From the NCBI GenBank assembly GCA_044226205.1, contig JBGAHL010000016.1:47836-111835 (forward strand): a DNA stretch of 64,000 nt, given 5' to 3'. The position numbers and the translations under genes are program-made. Within the stretch, counting starts at the first letter, position 1. Every line of letters begins with the position of its first letter. Below are positions 36,201 to 43,304 of this stretch, piece after piece. The notes under the pieces are model-generated. The model had not been told where the DNA came from and searched no databases. It saw nothing but the letters and a program-made list of their open reading frames with translations. This stretch comes from M3007 sp044226205. Lineage in GTDB: Bacteria; Bacteroidota; Bacteroidia; Chitinophagales; Saprospiraceae.

Positions 36201-36846
36201 TCTCGACGGTTTGCCAGCTCTGGCCGTTGTTTGAAGAATAATAGAGGTCGGTGTAGCCCGCAGGAATCAGGAGGACACCATTGGGCAGCACTTGCATGTC
36301 CTTGGTACTCAGTATGGTAACAGGGGCGTTGAATACGTTTGTCCAGGTAATGCCGCCGTCGGTGGAGCGATAAATTTTGCTGGCTTCATAGGCGCGTCCG
36401 ATCAGGCTGCCGTCGGCTGCTTCGTACACCCGGGAGAAGGCGAGGTTGGTGGCGACCAGCGTCCAGTTGAGCCCTCCGTCGAAAGAACGGAGCAGGCTGC
36501 CGGGGGAATAATTTGACGTCCCGTCGTTCGCAACCATCATATTTAAATTTCCGCTGGGACCGATATTGATAAAACTGTAGACCGGCTGACCATTCAACAG
36601 GGGCGAAAATTTTTCCCAATGCTGCCCCTCGTCTGTCGACCGGAACAGGGTGGTCGGAATCCCCTGGGTATGTGTGTACCCCCAGTCCATTTGGGTGTAC
36701 AAGACCCCGTCGGTTGTGGCGACGAACGGCAGTAACCCGAATACCCCATAGGGCCCTGGCGCCTTGGTCCAGAAAGCATTGCCCTGTGCGGCAACCAGGC
36801 CGGCCCACCCGGCGATGATCAGTAAAAGAAACGTGGCTTTTCTCAT
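33214..36846 (-). CDS. Secreted BNR/Asp-box beta-propeller protein with DUF7619-like module and T9SS type A sorting domain
   Basis: 1210 residues with signal peptide MRKATFLLLIIAGWAGLVAAQ. Residues ~60-640 contain at least eight BNR/Asp-box repeats of the form YRSTNNGQSWQ or YRSTDNGANW, as in sialidase and VPS10/photosystem-stability-type propellers; no sialidase catalytic pattern is evident. Residues ~640-970 are a module (DADDDCSTP, LSNWTVEAHG, VLRRCFNNNIYVSYCNQG, GQTHCFSAHAFPD) homologous to residues ~227-555 of the protein at 40411-42798. Residues ~974-1112 are a DUF7619/DUF11-like domain (DPNDKQGFPTG, VRFQNTGNDTAF, KADIYFDFNEPVVTN). The end is a T9SS type A sorting domain (AAPNPARD). The gene is divergent from the helical-protein gene at 37007. 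Confidence 0.88.
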   Translation of the reverse strand: MRKATFLLLIIAGWAGLVAAQGNAFWTKAPGPYGVFGLLPFVATTDGVLYTQMDWGYTHTQGIPTTLFRSTDEGQHWEKFSPLLNGQPVYSFINIGPSGNLNMMVANDGTSNYSPGSLLRSFDGGLNWTLVATNLAFSRVYEAADGSLIGRAYEASKIYRSTDGGITWTNVFNAPVTILSTKDMQVLPNGVLLIPAGYTDLYYSSNNGQSWQTVENPENGGGEFLVTNSGAILYTGGQLYRSTNNGQSWQTISGVPSSYRQPIQLSNGNLLMATGDNDLYRSTNDGLSWQQITTSHPLNYLLPVQLADGAIFSHINDAYYRSTDNGANWQFSSTGIDLAHVWQMEFLSEDTIFAWTRSGLFRTYDQGEQWTKLTDENEPYLHSYFPLKRTFDVTSDGHVVATKGKSLLWSDNMGDTWTNIAPPNGVWVWATEISPDGILFCNSLTGPPGSGSTQRLYRSADQGQSWTLTAGEAISNFNQMAFHPSGRYFATGYNGALNSSGPWYSDDQGQSWLPVPNIPQNTVDQNAGMFMIDPAGVIYIVMYEDWSTYRLYRSDDAGMHWVAYPNPLPADMRTIYLNAAGHLILNEQFRSIDQGLTWQPLPSYGSNWYLLDQPISPGQYLYTNFAYLGLYRTVNPTTQGAYLSGQVRKDADDDCSTPDAQAPLSNWTVEAHGASTFVATTDYQGHYQMFVDTGAYQLETQVPNPWWWTVCEGAVDVQASVLLAEYNQDFSLVSTSGCPLMTVDLTIPVLRRCFNNNIYVSYCNQGSEPADSAWVDISLDPFAELVSASVPYEDQGQNLYRFFVGNVGSTECGQFSLVAYLDCDSTVLGQTHCFSAHAFPDTLCRSIPGWSGATILANATCQDSIVHLSLKNITDIPSASLDYIIIVDDVVLMTGNQSYGPGQEIDINQPADGHTWRIESEQEPGHPFATPANLALAFVEGCGGFNSLGFVNQYPVDEFSPSYDRECVENTASYDPNDKQGFPTGSTEEHYIRRGQELEYLVRFQNTGNDTAFTVIIRDTLSAWLDAASVQVGAASHPYTWSLSGEGVLQFTFANIMLPDSNVNEPGSHGFVSFRIRQQPELALGTRILNKADIYFDFNEPVVTNQTLHTIGESPFLVGQKTPVLNSGTQNISAAPNPARDQVVLQALQQPFRNARIVLADGRGLVLRQFRANGPSALIERGNLPQGVYFYRVETADGKPAGSGQVLFID

Positions 36847-36952
36847 GGCTGGATTGTCTTGTTCATGTGATCTGGGTCAAAGGTGCCGCCTCCGTTGCTT
36901 TCCGTAAAATACAAAAAACGGGTTTTGTCGAAATAATTATTTTATTAAAACA

Positions 36953-36963
36953 TTGATTTTCAA
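36953..36963. promoter_or_regulatory. Palindrome TTGATTTTCAA in divergent promoter 1
   Basis: TTGA-TTT-TCAA lies in the 160-bp divergent region between the propeller gene and the helical-protein gene. Its first TTG is 19 nt from AAAATTTG (36983 area), so it could be the -33 element for the + strand gene, an operator, or both. The identical 11-mer occupies the same relative place at 40278-40288. Confidence 0.5.
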
Positions 36964-37006
36964 ATTATAAAATAAAAATTTGCCGAAAAAACAGCGTGTT
37001 TTTATC

Positions 37007-38410
37007 ATGGAAAATACCCTGCTGCGCGTGTTTCGGCAACTCAGTCCGCAGGAGCGCCGGCAAATAGTCGCGCTGGCGCACTGCGACTATTTCAACCGCC
37101 GGCCGGAAGTGGCTCGTCTTTGCGAACACCTCGCACAATACATCGACGGCAAAAAGCGCGAACCTCTGCGCCCCGAAGCACTGTTTGCAGCCGCTTTGCC
37201 CGGCCAGCCCTACGACAACCGCCAACTGCGCCACCTGCAATCGTATCTGCTTGATCTGGTGCGGCAATACCTGACCCTGGAAGCGCAGCGCGAATCGCCG
37301 CAGGAGCAACACCCCCTGCTGCTGCGCGCCCTTCGCCGTCGGGGCATCGATGATTTTTTTCAAAAAACACGCTCCGCAAGTCTTGGCACCGCCGAACGAA
37401 ACGGCCTGCGCGACGCCCGCTACCATTTTCAACAATACCAACTCCACCAGGAAAGCCTCGAACAGGCCACCCGCCACGAACGTTCCGCCCGCCTCAATTT
37501 TCAGCCTCTTCCCGATGAACTGACGATTTTTTACGTCTCCGAAATGCTCCGCCACGCCTGCGTCGCGTCCATGCACGAAGCCGTGGCCGGGCAGGCTTAC
37601 CGGCTTCGGCTGCTCGAAGCCATCCTGGAAGTCGTGGAGCAGGAGGCCTTGCTGGGTATCCCTGCCATCGCCGTGTATTTCCACGCTTACCAAATGCTGC
37701 GACACCCCGACGACAGCGCCCCGCTCGATGCGTTCTGCCAAAGCCTCAACGAGCATGTCGAACGCTTCTCCGTCGACGAGCAACGCGGCCTCTACCTCCT
37801 CGCCATCAACGGCTGCATCCGCCGGATGAACGCCGGCAAGCGCGAATACGTGAGCGTGGCCCTGGGTTTTTACCGCGAAGCGCTGGAGCGCGGCGTGCTG
37901 ATGGAAAACGGCGTTTTGACCAGTTTTAACTACAAAAACATCATCCGCCTGGCCGTGGCGTCGAAAGAACATACCTGGGCCGAGCAATTTCTGGAAGCGC
38001 ACCGCCCGACCCTGCATCCCCGCGAACGCGACAACATCTATCGCTACAACCTGGCTTTTTTGCGCTTCCAGCAGCAGGATTACGCCCGCGCCATGCCCCT
38101 CTTGCAACAGGTGGAACTGGAAGACCCGCTCAACAACCTCGACGCCCGTCGTATGTTGCTGCGCAGCTACTACGAGATGGGGGAGTGGCAGGCGCTCGAC
38201 TCGCTTTTACAAAGTTTCGGCGCTTATCTTCGCCGGCAGAAAAACCTCGGCTATCACCGCCAAACCAATGAACGACTGCTCTATTTTACCAAAAAACTGA
38301 TGGAAATCCCGCGCAACGACCGCGCCGCGCGCGCGCTGTTGCGCGACGAACTGGAACAAACACCCGACGTGGCCGAGCGCGCCTGGCTGCTTCAACATTT
38401 GCAACAATGA
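37007..38410 (+). CDS. Predicted all-helical cytoplasmic protein, paralogue A of the mirrored unit
   Basis: 467 residues from ATG 37007 (MENTLLRVFRQLSPQERRQ). This start aligns with MENSRLLRLLRSF of the paralogue at 38833-40230, so the TTG at 36980 is rejected. There is no signal peptide or membrane segment. The sequence is helix-rich with Arg/Gln/Leu-heavy repeats suggestive of an alpha solenoid (TPR-like) without clear consensus units. The C-terminal ~65 residues are the best conserved with the paralogue (FGAYLRRQKNLGYHRQ, FTKKLMEI, AERAWLLQHL). I do not recognise a family with known function. It overlaps the next gene by four bases (ATGA) and is divergent from a secreted T9SS protein, a layout repeated in mirror image by its paralogue. 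Confidence 0.82.
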   Translation: MENTLLRVFRQLSPQERRQIVALAHCDYFNRRPEVARLCEHLAQYIDGKKREPLRPEALFAAALPGQPYDNRQLRHLQSYLLDLVRQYLTLEAQRESPQEQHPLLLRALRRRGIDDFFQKTRSASLGTAERNGLRDARYHFQQYQLHQESLEQATRHERSARLNFQPLPDELTIFYVSEMLRHACVASMHEAVAGQAYRLRLLEAILEVVEQEALLGIPAIAVYFHAYQMLRHPDDSAPLDAFCQSLNEHVERFSVDEQRGLYLLAINGCIRRMNAGKREYVSVALGFYREALERGVLMENGVLTSFNYKNIIRLAVASKEHTWAEQFLEAHRPTLHPRERDNIYRYNLAFLRFQQQDYARAMPLLQQVELEDPLNNLDARRMLLRSYYEMGEWQALDSLLQSFGAYLRRQKNLGYHRQTNERLLYFTKKLMEIPRNDRAARALLRDELEQTPDVAERAWLLQHLQQ

Positions 38411-38838
38411 ATACACAGGAAGAACTTTTTCAAAACTGGTTTCGCCGCCTTCAGGTGATTTATTTCGCGCTGCTCACGGGCATGTTTTTGCTGGCCGCGA
38501 TTTTGCATTTTACCATTCCGCCGTTGTCCGAGTCTGTCGGTTCGCCCTTCATTTTTATCGGGCTTATGGCCGTGCTGATCATCGCCGGGTACGTCATTTT
38601 TCGCAAAAAAACGGCCGAGATGGCTTCGCTGACGCAGTTGAACGACCGAATGAACCATTATTTTACGGCCTTCATCATTCGGTCTGCCTTGTTTGAGGCG
38701 CCTGTGCTGATCGGCCTGGTCGTTTATCATTTTGTTTGCAGCGACCGTATGGTTTACGTGGCGGTCATGGCCTGCCTGCTCAATTTCCTCGCCCAGCTTC
38801 CCAAACGCCAGCAGGTGGCTGCGCAGCTGGGACTATAA
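38407..38838 (+). CDS. Small integral membrane protein of unknown function
   Basis: 143 residues. Four hydrophobic segments at ~17-37, 46-65, 84-106 and 112-130 predict a four-helix membrane protein with short loops and a charged N-terminus (MNTQEELFQNWFRRLQ). It is coupled by an ATGA overlap to the helical-protein gene upstream, so the two are probably made together. Its 3' end overlaps the convergent gene at 38833-40230 by six bases. It forms the axis of the mirrored gene block. No family is recognised and no partner outside this block is suggested. Confidence 0.8.
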   Translation: MNTQEELFQNWFRRLQVIYFALLTGMFLLAAILHFTIPPLSESVGSPFIFIGLMAVLIIAGYVIFRKKTAEMASLTQLNDRMNHYFTAFIIRSALFEAPVLIGLVVYHFVCSDRMVYVAVMACLLNFLAQLPKRQQVAAQLGL

Positions 38839-40230
38839 CATCCCGAGCAGCCATTCCTTTTCCGCCACGGCGGCGGTTTCTTCCACTTCCTTTCGGAGGG
38901 TGGCCACGGCGTTTTTGTCGTAGCGGTTCAGTTCGAGCAGTTTTTGGGTAAAAAAGACCGTGTTGAGGTAGTTGGTTCGGTGGTAGCCCAGCATTTTTTT
39001 TCGGCGAATAAAAGCGCCGAAGGCTTTCAGGTGGGATTCGAGCAGGTCGTACTCGCCCAGTTCGTAAAAGATTTTCAATTGCAGGGTTTTGGCTGCCAGG
39101 CTGAGCGGCAGGTCCTTGTAATCGGTTTTTTGCAGCAATTGCAAGGCATTGCCACGCGCATGGCGCTGGTATTCGAGCCGCGCGAGGTTGAAACTGAACA
39201 AGCTTTCGCGGTGGATTTCGGGCAGGAAGTCGCGGTAGTCATGGATGAACCGCTCCGTCCAGTCGAGTTCCTGCAAGGCCATGCCGCTGGTGGCGGCGTT
39301 GAGGTAGGTGTAGCGCGAGAGCACGCCGTCGGACAGGAAGTGTTTTTGTTCGAGGCCGGCCTGGTAAAAATCAAATTGCTCGCGCAGGTAAGCCGAGTTG
39401 CCGGCGTTGTACTGCCGGATGCAAAAATTGATCGCGAGGATAAAAAGGTCGCGCCGCTCCTCGGCAGGAAACAGCCGGTCGTGAGTGAGCAACAGCGATT
39501 TAAAATGCTGAAAATAAGTGTGTTCGGAAGGCTGGGTCAGGGCGCGGTAGCAATAATAATAAAGTGCGACGGCCGGTATTTGGAGGGCGCCCGTGCGTTC
39601 GGCATGCTCCAGGGCGGCGTCGAGCAGGCCGAAGTCGTAGCGGGTATTGGCCACGGTTTGGTGGGAGAGCATAAAACACGAGTGCCAGAGTTTTTGGGTG
39701 AGAAAAGCAAGGTCGAGGTGGTCGGATAATTGCTGGAAGTCGATGGCGTTCGTGATTTGTTCGGCCACGGCTATACGATTGATTTCCAGCGCGGTACGAT
39801 ATTGTTCTTCATAAAAATCGACGTTGCGGAGGGGTTGTTGCAGCCGGGCCTGGTCGGCCTCGGAGAGGGCGAGGCGGGCCATTTCGGGTAAATGGCGGTT
39901 TTGAAACGCCCTTGCGACCCGTCGTTGCAGGGCGGGTGTGTCGTGGAGAAAATCCTGGATAGCCAGGAAGCGGGCGGCCAGTTTGTACAAGTGGCTCATG
40001 GCGAGCCGGACGCGGTGGTCGTCGTGGTCGCCGGCGCCAAAAATCCGGCGGTAGGCCTCCGGTTTTTCGGGGATGCCCCGGCCGGATTTGAGTGATTTTT
40101 CGAGCAATTCAAACAACGCGACGGCCTCCCGGCGCTGGTTGAAAAAAGGCGTGGCGAGAAATTTTTTGAAATTGCGCAATTCCGCGGAATCGAAACTGCG
40201 CAGTAAACGCAATAACCTGCTGTTTTCCAT
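38833..40230 (-). CDS. Predicted all-helical cytoplasmic protein, paralogue B of the mirrored unit
   Basis: 465 residues from ATG 40230 (MENSRLLRLLRSFDSAELRNFKKFL). It is similar to the protein at 37007-38410 along most of its length, strongest in IPAVALYYYCYRAL versus IPAIAVYFHAYQML, LFILAINFCIRQ versus LYLLAINGCIRR, and the C-terminus FGAFIRRKKMLGYHR. There is no signal peptide or membrane helix. Low-level tetratricopeptide-like periodicity is visible but no catalytic motif. It is transcribed divergently from the T9SS protein at 40411, with the TTGATTTTCAA box and a TATTTTTG -7 box upstream. Function is unknown; a regulatory or scaffold role for the secreted neighbour is only a guess. Confidence 0.82.
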   Translation of the reverse strand: MENSRLLRLLRSFDSAELRNFKKFLATPFFNQRREAVALFELLEKSLKSGRGIPEKPEAYRRIFGAGDHDDHRVRLAMSHLYKLAARFLAIQDFLHDTPALQRRVARAFQNRHLPEMARLALSEADQARLQQPLRNVDFYEEQYRTALEINRIAVAEQITNAIDFQQLSDHLDLAFLTQKLWHSCFMLSHQTVANTRYDFGLLDAALEHAERTGALQIPAVALYYYCYRALTQPSEHTYFQHFKSLLLTHDRLFPAEERRDLFILAINFCIRQYNAGNSAYLREQFDFYQAGLEQKHFLSDGVLSRYTYLNAATSGMALQELDWTERFIHDYRDFLPEIHRESLFSFNLARLEYQRHARGNALQLLQKTDYKDLPLSLAAKTLQLKIFYELGEYDLLESHLKAFGAFIRRKKMLGYHRTNYLNTVFFTQKLLELNRYDKNAVATLRKEVEETAAVAEKEWLLGML

Positions 40231-40277
40231 GCGATTGTTTGCAAGTATTCAGGAGACAAAAATACTTTATTATTAAA

Positions 40278-40288
40278 TTGAAAATCAA
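40278..40288. promoter_or_regulatory. Palindrome TTGATTTTCAA in divergent promoter 2
   Basis: Reads TTGAAAATCAA on the + strand and TTGATTTTCAA on the minus strand. On the minus strand its TTG is followed after ~21 nt by TATTTTTG, a good promoter for the helical gene starting at 40230. It is the same box, at the same place relative to the gene, as at 36953-36963. Confidence 0.55.
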
Positions 40289-40410
40289 TTTATTGTAATG
40301 ATAAATGCTTTTTAAAAATTGTTACAAACTTTTAATTTTGTTTTTGACCCCGAGCAGGCTTCGCTTCACTTTTGTATCGTGATTCGAATGTTTCTTTACG
40401 ACTAAATCCT

Positions 40411-42798
40411 ATGAACATGAAGGAAGTCTATTCTTTGAGAAAACTACTTGCGGCCGCCCTGCTGCTGGCGCTTTGGCTGCCACTGCGCCTGACGGCTCAA
40501 AACGCGACGATTTCCGGGCACATCATCGTCCCCAACGGCGACGGCATCGACGAAGTAACCCTGATGGTAGATGTCGTTGGCAACGACGTTCCGCCCACGG
40601 GCTCCTACTTGCTTTCCACCACTTCAGGCGGTCAGTACAGCATCAGCCTGCCGGTGGGAACCAATTACCGCATCACGCCGGTAAAAGACGACAACCCGCT
40701 CAACGGCGTCACCACTTACGATCTGGTACTCATTGGCAAACACTACAACGACATCGTGTACCTCAACTCGCCTTACAAAATCATCGCGGCCGACGCGGAC
40801 CACAACAATGTGATCAACGAGGCCGATTCGCTCGAACTGCGCAAACTCATCCTGGGCATTTATTCCGAACTGCCCTACAATACTTCCTGGCGTTTCGTTC
40901 GGGCCGATTATGTGTTCCCCGACCCGACCGATCCGTTTACGCCGCCTTTCCCCGAATCGGCGGTAACGGGCGTCCTCACCGAAGATATTGAAAATCTGGA
41001 CTTTATAGGCGTAAAAGTCGGCGATGTCAACGGTTCCGCGATTACAGATGGCGGTTCGGGCCCCAACCCTAACCTGTTTTACGTGGCCAACGGCTGGGTC
41101 AGGCTGGATGAAAACGACAACTGCGAAGCCGACACCTCCGAAACGCCCCTGCCCAACTGGACCGTAACCGCGCATGGCCCGAACGGTGATTTTGTCGCCA
41201 CGACCTACTCCAATGGACAGTATTTTCTTATGACCGAACCGGGCACCTACGATCTTTACATTACCGCGCCCAATAGCCTGTGGAGTGTTTGCAACGACAC
41301 AATCTTCGGGTTTACGACAGGCGTCGGCAGTTCTGTTCCGACCTTCAACTTTGCCGCCCAGGCCGCCTATTCATGCCCCATGATGTCGGTCGATTTATCT
41401 GCCCCTTTCCTGCGCAGGTGTTTTGACAATACCTATTACGTGAACTATTGCAACGAAGGCACCCTGCCGGCCGAAAACGCCTCGGTCGAAGTCAGTTTCG
41501 ATCCGTTCCTGGATGTGCAGTCGGCCAGCATCCCCTGGTCGTCGGTCGATGGCAATACGTACACGTTCCCTGTCGGCGATGTCGCAGTGGGCGAGTGCGC
41601 GACCTTCTACGTCGTGGTGAATGTTAGTTGCGATGCGGAACTGGGCCAGACCCATTGCTCCACAGCACACGTGTACCCCGATTCCATCTGCGTTCCGACC
41701 GACCCGCTCTGGAGTGGCGCCAACCTTCAGGTGGTCGGCGAATGCCAGGGTGGCGATGTGATTTTCACCGTGACCAACACCGGGGAAGACATGACGGAGC
41801 CCGTCGAATACATTGTAATAGAGGATATTATGATTCAAATGGTCGGCGGGCCGATCCAGTTGAATCAAAACGAGAGCGAGACGATCACCATTCCGGCCAA
41901 TGGCTCTACGTGGCGACTCGAAGTGCAGCAGGCGCCTAACCACCCGCTCAACAGCCTTATCAGCGCAATGGTGGAAGGCTGCGGCGAAAACGATCAGGGC
42001 ACGGTTTCGCTCGGCATCATCCCGCTGTTCCCGACCAATGAAGAAGGCGAATTCGAAGACCGCGACTGCCAGGCCAATGTCAGTTCCTTCGATCCCAACG
42101 ACAAGCAAGGTTTTCCGCAAGGGATTGGAAATGAACATTTTATCCCGAAGGATCAGGAAATCGAGTACATGGTTCGGTTCCAGAACACGGGCACCGACAC
42201 GGCATTCAACATCATCGTGCTCGACACCCTCGACCAGGCATTCGACCTGACGACCCTGCGCCCGGGCAACAGCAGTCACCCGTGCAGCTGGCACATGATC
42301 GGAGAAAATGTCCTCCAGGTGGTGTTTAGCAACATCATGCTGCCCGACAGCAACATCAACGAGGCCGCTTCGCACGGGTTCTTCAACTTCGCCATCCATC
42401 CGAAAGCCGGTTTGCCGAATGGTACGGTTATTCAAAACGATGCCGCGATTTACTTCGACTTCAACCTGCCGGTCATCACCAACACGACCAAACACACGAT
42501 CGGCGAGCAGTTCCTCAGCGTGTCCAACGTGAGTTTCCAGCCCGGCTTCGACCTGGATGTTTTCCCCAATCCGACGGCCACCACCGCAACGTTCTCCCTC
42601 AAATCGCCCAACCCGGGCGCCGGCTTGCTGCGGCTGTTCGATGCCCGCGGTGCGGAAATCAGGCGGCAGACCTTTGATCGGAACCTTTTCGACCTCGATG
42701 TTTCGGGGCTGAGCCCGGGCATGTACTACTTCCGGCTCGATTCGGCCGGCGGCAAAACGCTGGCGGCTGGCAAACTGCTCGTTCATTCGAGGGACTAA
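40411..42798 (+). CDS. Secreted dockerin-like/DUF7619 protein with T9SS type A sorting domain
   Basis: 795 residues from ATG 40411 (an ATG at 40417 is equally possible). The signal peptide ends near LPLRLTAQ. Residues ~30-100 are a carboxypeptidase-regulatory-like beta domain (SGHIIVPNGDGIDEVTL, TTYDLVLIGKH). Residues ~127-150 look like a dockerin/EF-hand-type loop (DADHNNVINEADSLELRKL) followed by WRFVRADYVFPDP and GVKVGDVNG, a common arrangement in this phylum. Residues ~227-555 and the DUF7619-like domain at ~560-700 (DPNDKQGFPQG, VRFQNTGTDTAF) are homologous to the C-terminal half of the propeller protein at 33214-36846. The end is a T9SS type A sorting domain. A CACTTTTG -7-like box lies at ~40367-40374. 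Confidence 0.87.
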   Translation: MNMKEVYSLRKLLAAALLLALWLPLRLTAQNATISGHIIVPNGDGIDEVTLMVDVVGNDVPPTGSYLLSTTSGGQYSISLPVGTNYRITPVKDDNPLNGVTTYDLVLIGKHYNDIVYLNSPYKIIAADADHNNVINEADSLELRKLILGIYSELPYNTSWRFVRADYVFPDPTDPFTPPFPESAVTGVLTEDIENLDFIGVKVGDVNGSAITDGGSGPNPNLFYVANGWVRLDENDNCEADTSETPLPNWTVTAHGPNGDFVATTYSNGQYFLMTEPGTYDLYITAPNSLWSVCNDTIFGFTTGVGSSVPTFNFAAQAAYSCPMMSVDLSAPFLRRCFDNTYYVNYCNEGTLPAENASVEVSFDPFLDVQSASIPWSSVDGNTYTFPVGDVAVGECATFYVVVNVSCDAELGQTHCSTAHVYPDSICVPTDPLWSGANLQVVGECQGGDVIFTVTNTGEDMTEPVEYIVIEDIMIQMVGGPIQLNQNESETITIPANGSTWRLEVQQAPNHPLNSLISAMVEGCGENDQGTVSLGIIPLFPTNEEGEFEDRDCQANVSSFDPNDKQGFPQGIGNEHFIPKDQEIEYMVRFQNTGTDTAFNIIVLDTLDQAFDLTTLRPGNSSHPCSWHMIGENVLQVVFSNIMLPDSNINEAASHGFFNFAIHPKAGLPNGTVIQNDAAIYFDFNLPVITNTTKHTIGEQFLSVSNVSFQPGFDLDVFPNPTATTATFSLKSPNPGAGLLRLFDARGAEIRRQTFDRNLFDLDVSGLSPGMYYFRLDSAGGKTLAAGKLLVHSRD

Positions 42799-42831
42799 TC
42801 AAAAATCACAACGGAGCCTCATTCCTGAAAG

Positions 42832-42881
42832 GGGCGCTGTGCGAAAGCGGTTCAAAACGCGGATGCACAGCGCCCTTTTTT
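42832..42881 (+). terminator. Intrinsic terminator after the dockerin-like/DUF7619 gene
   Basis: GGGCGCTGTGC (42832-42842) pairs perfectly with GCACAGCGCCC (42865-42875) around a 22-nt loop, followed by six T residues. It starts 34 nt after the stop codon. Confidence 0.9.
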
Positions 42882-42913
42882 GCTTTTTACAGCGTATTTT
42901 TTGTAAAAACTCA

Positions 42914-43064
42914 GGCCGGGGCAGCGCCCCGAAAGATTTGTAGCAAATGGCGGAGACAACAGGTCAGGAGGGGCAGCGCCCCGAAATATGTCCCGGGGCG
43001 CGGCCCCTCCTGGATAGGTTTTGGTGCTAAAAGACTACAAATATCACGGGGCGCTGCCCCGGCC
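42914..43064. repeat. Nested palindromic repeat element, copy B (~151 bp)
   Basis: Homologous along its whole length to 22184-22332: GGGGCAGCGCCCCGAAAGATTTGTAG start, AAATGGCGGAGA spacer, inner palindrome AGGAGGGGCAGCGCCCCG / CGGGGCGCGGCCCCTCCT with one mismatch, then CTAAAAGACTACAAATAT and the outer arm. The outer palindrome is longer here and reaches into the flanks (GGCC...GGCC, and GTAAAAAC near 42903 versus GTTTTTAC near 43068). Confidence 0.9.
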
Positions 43065-43304
43065 TCGGTTTTTACTATTTTTTGAAAATAACTGCACAGC
43101 CCTCAAAAATAAACCGGCGCCGGGTAACGAACGGCAAAGCAGGTTTGATTTTCAGGGGTGGAAGACAAATGTCGAACCGCAATTTTTAACACTATCCTGC
43201 GTTTTTGTCGCGTTTTATCCTTCCTTTTGCCCGGAAAAAGCACCTTGCAAAACCCTGGCTCTTTACCGACCGTTGTAGTCCTCATTTATACCAATATTGT
43301 TTTT
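43065..43304. other. Upstream region of the TPR/transglutaminase gene
   Basis: No gene supported. The frame open from 43158 runs into the following CDS but lacks a credible start before ATG 43305, which begins a signal peptide. Confidence 0.4.

Noticed and set aside
41395..42786. 463-codon minus-strand frame
   Set aside because: It is antisense to the dockerin/DUF7619 gene, which is homologous to another gene in the window on its own strand.
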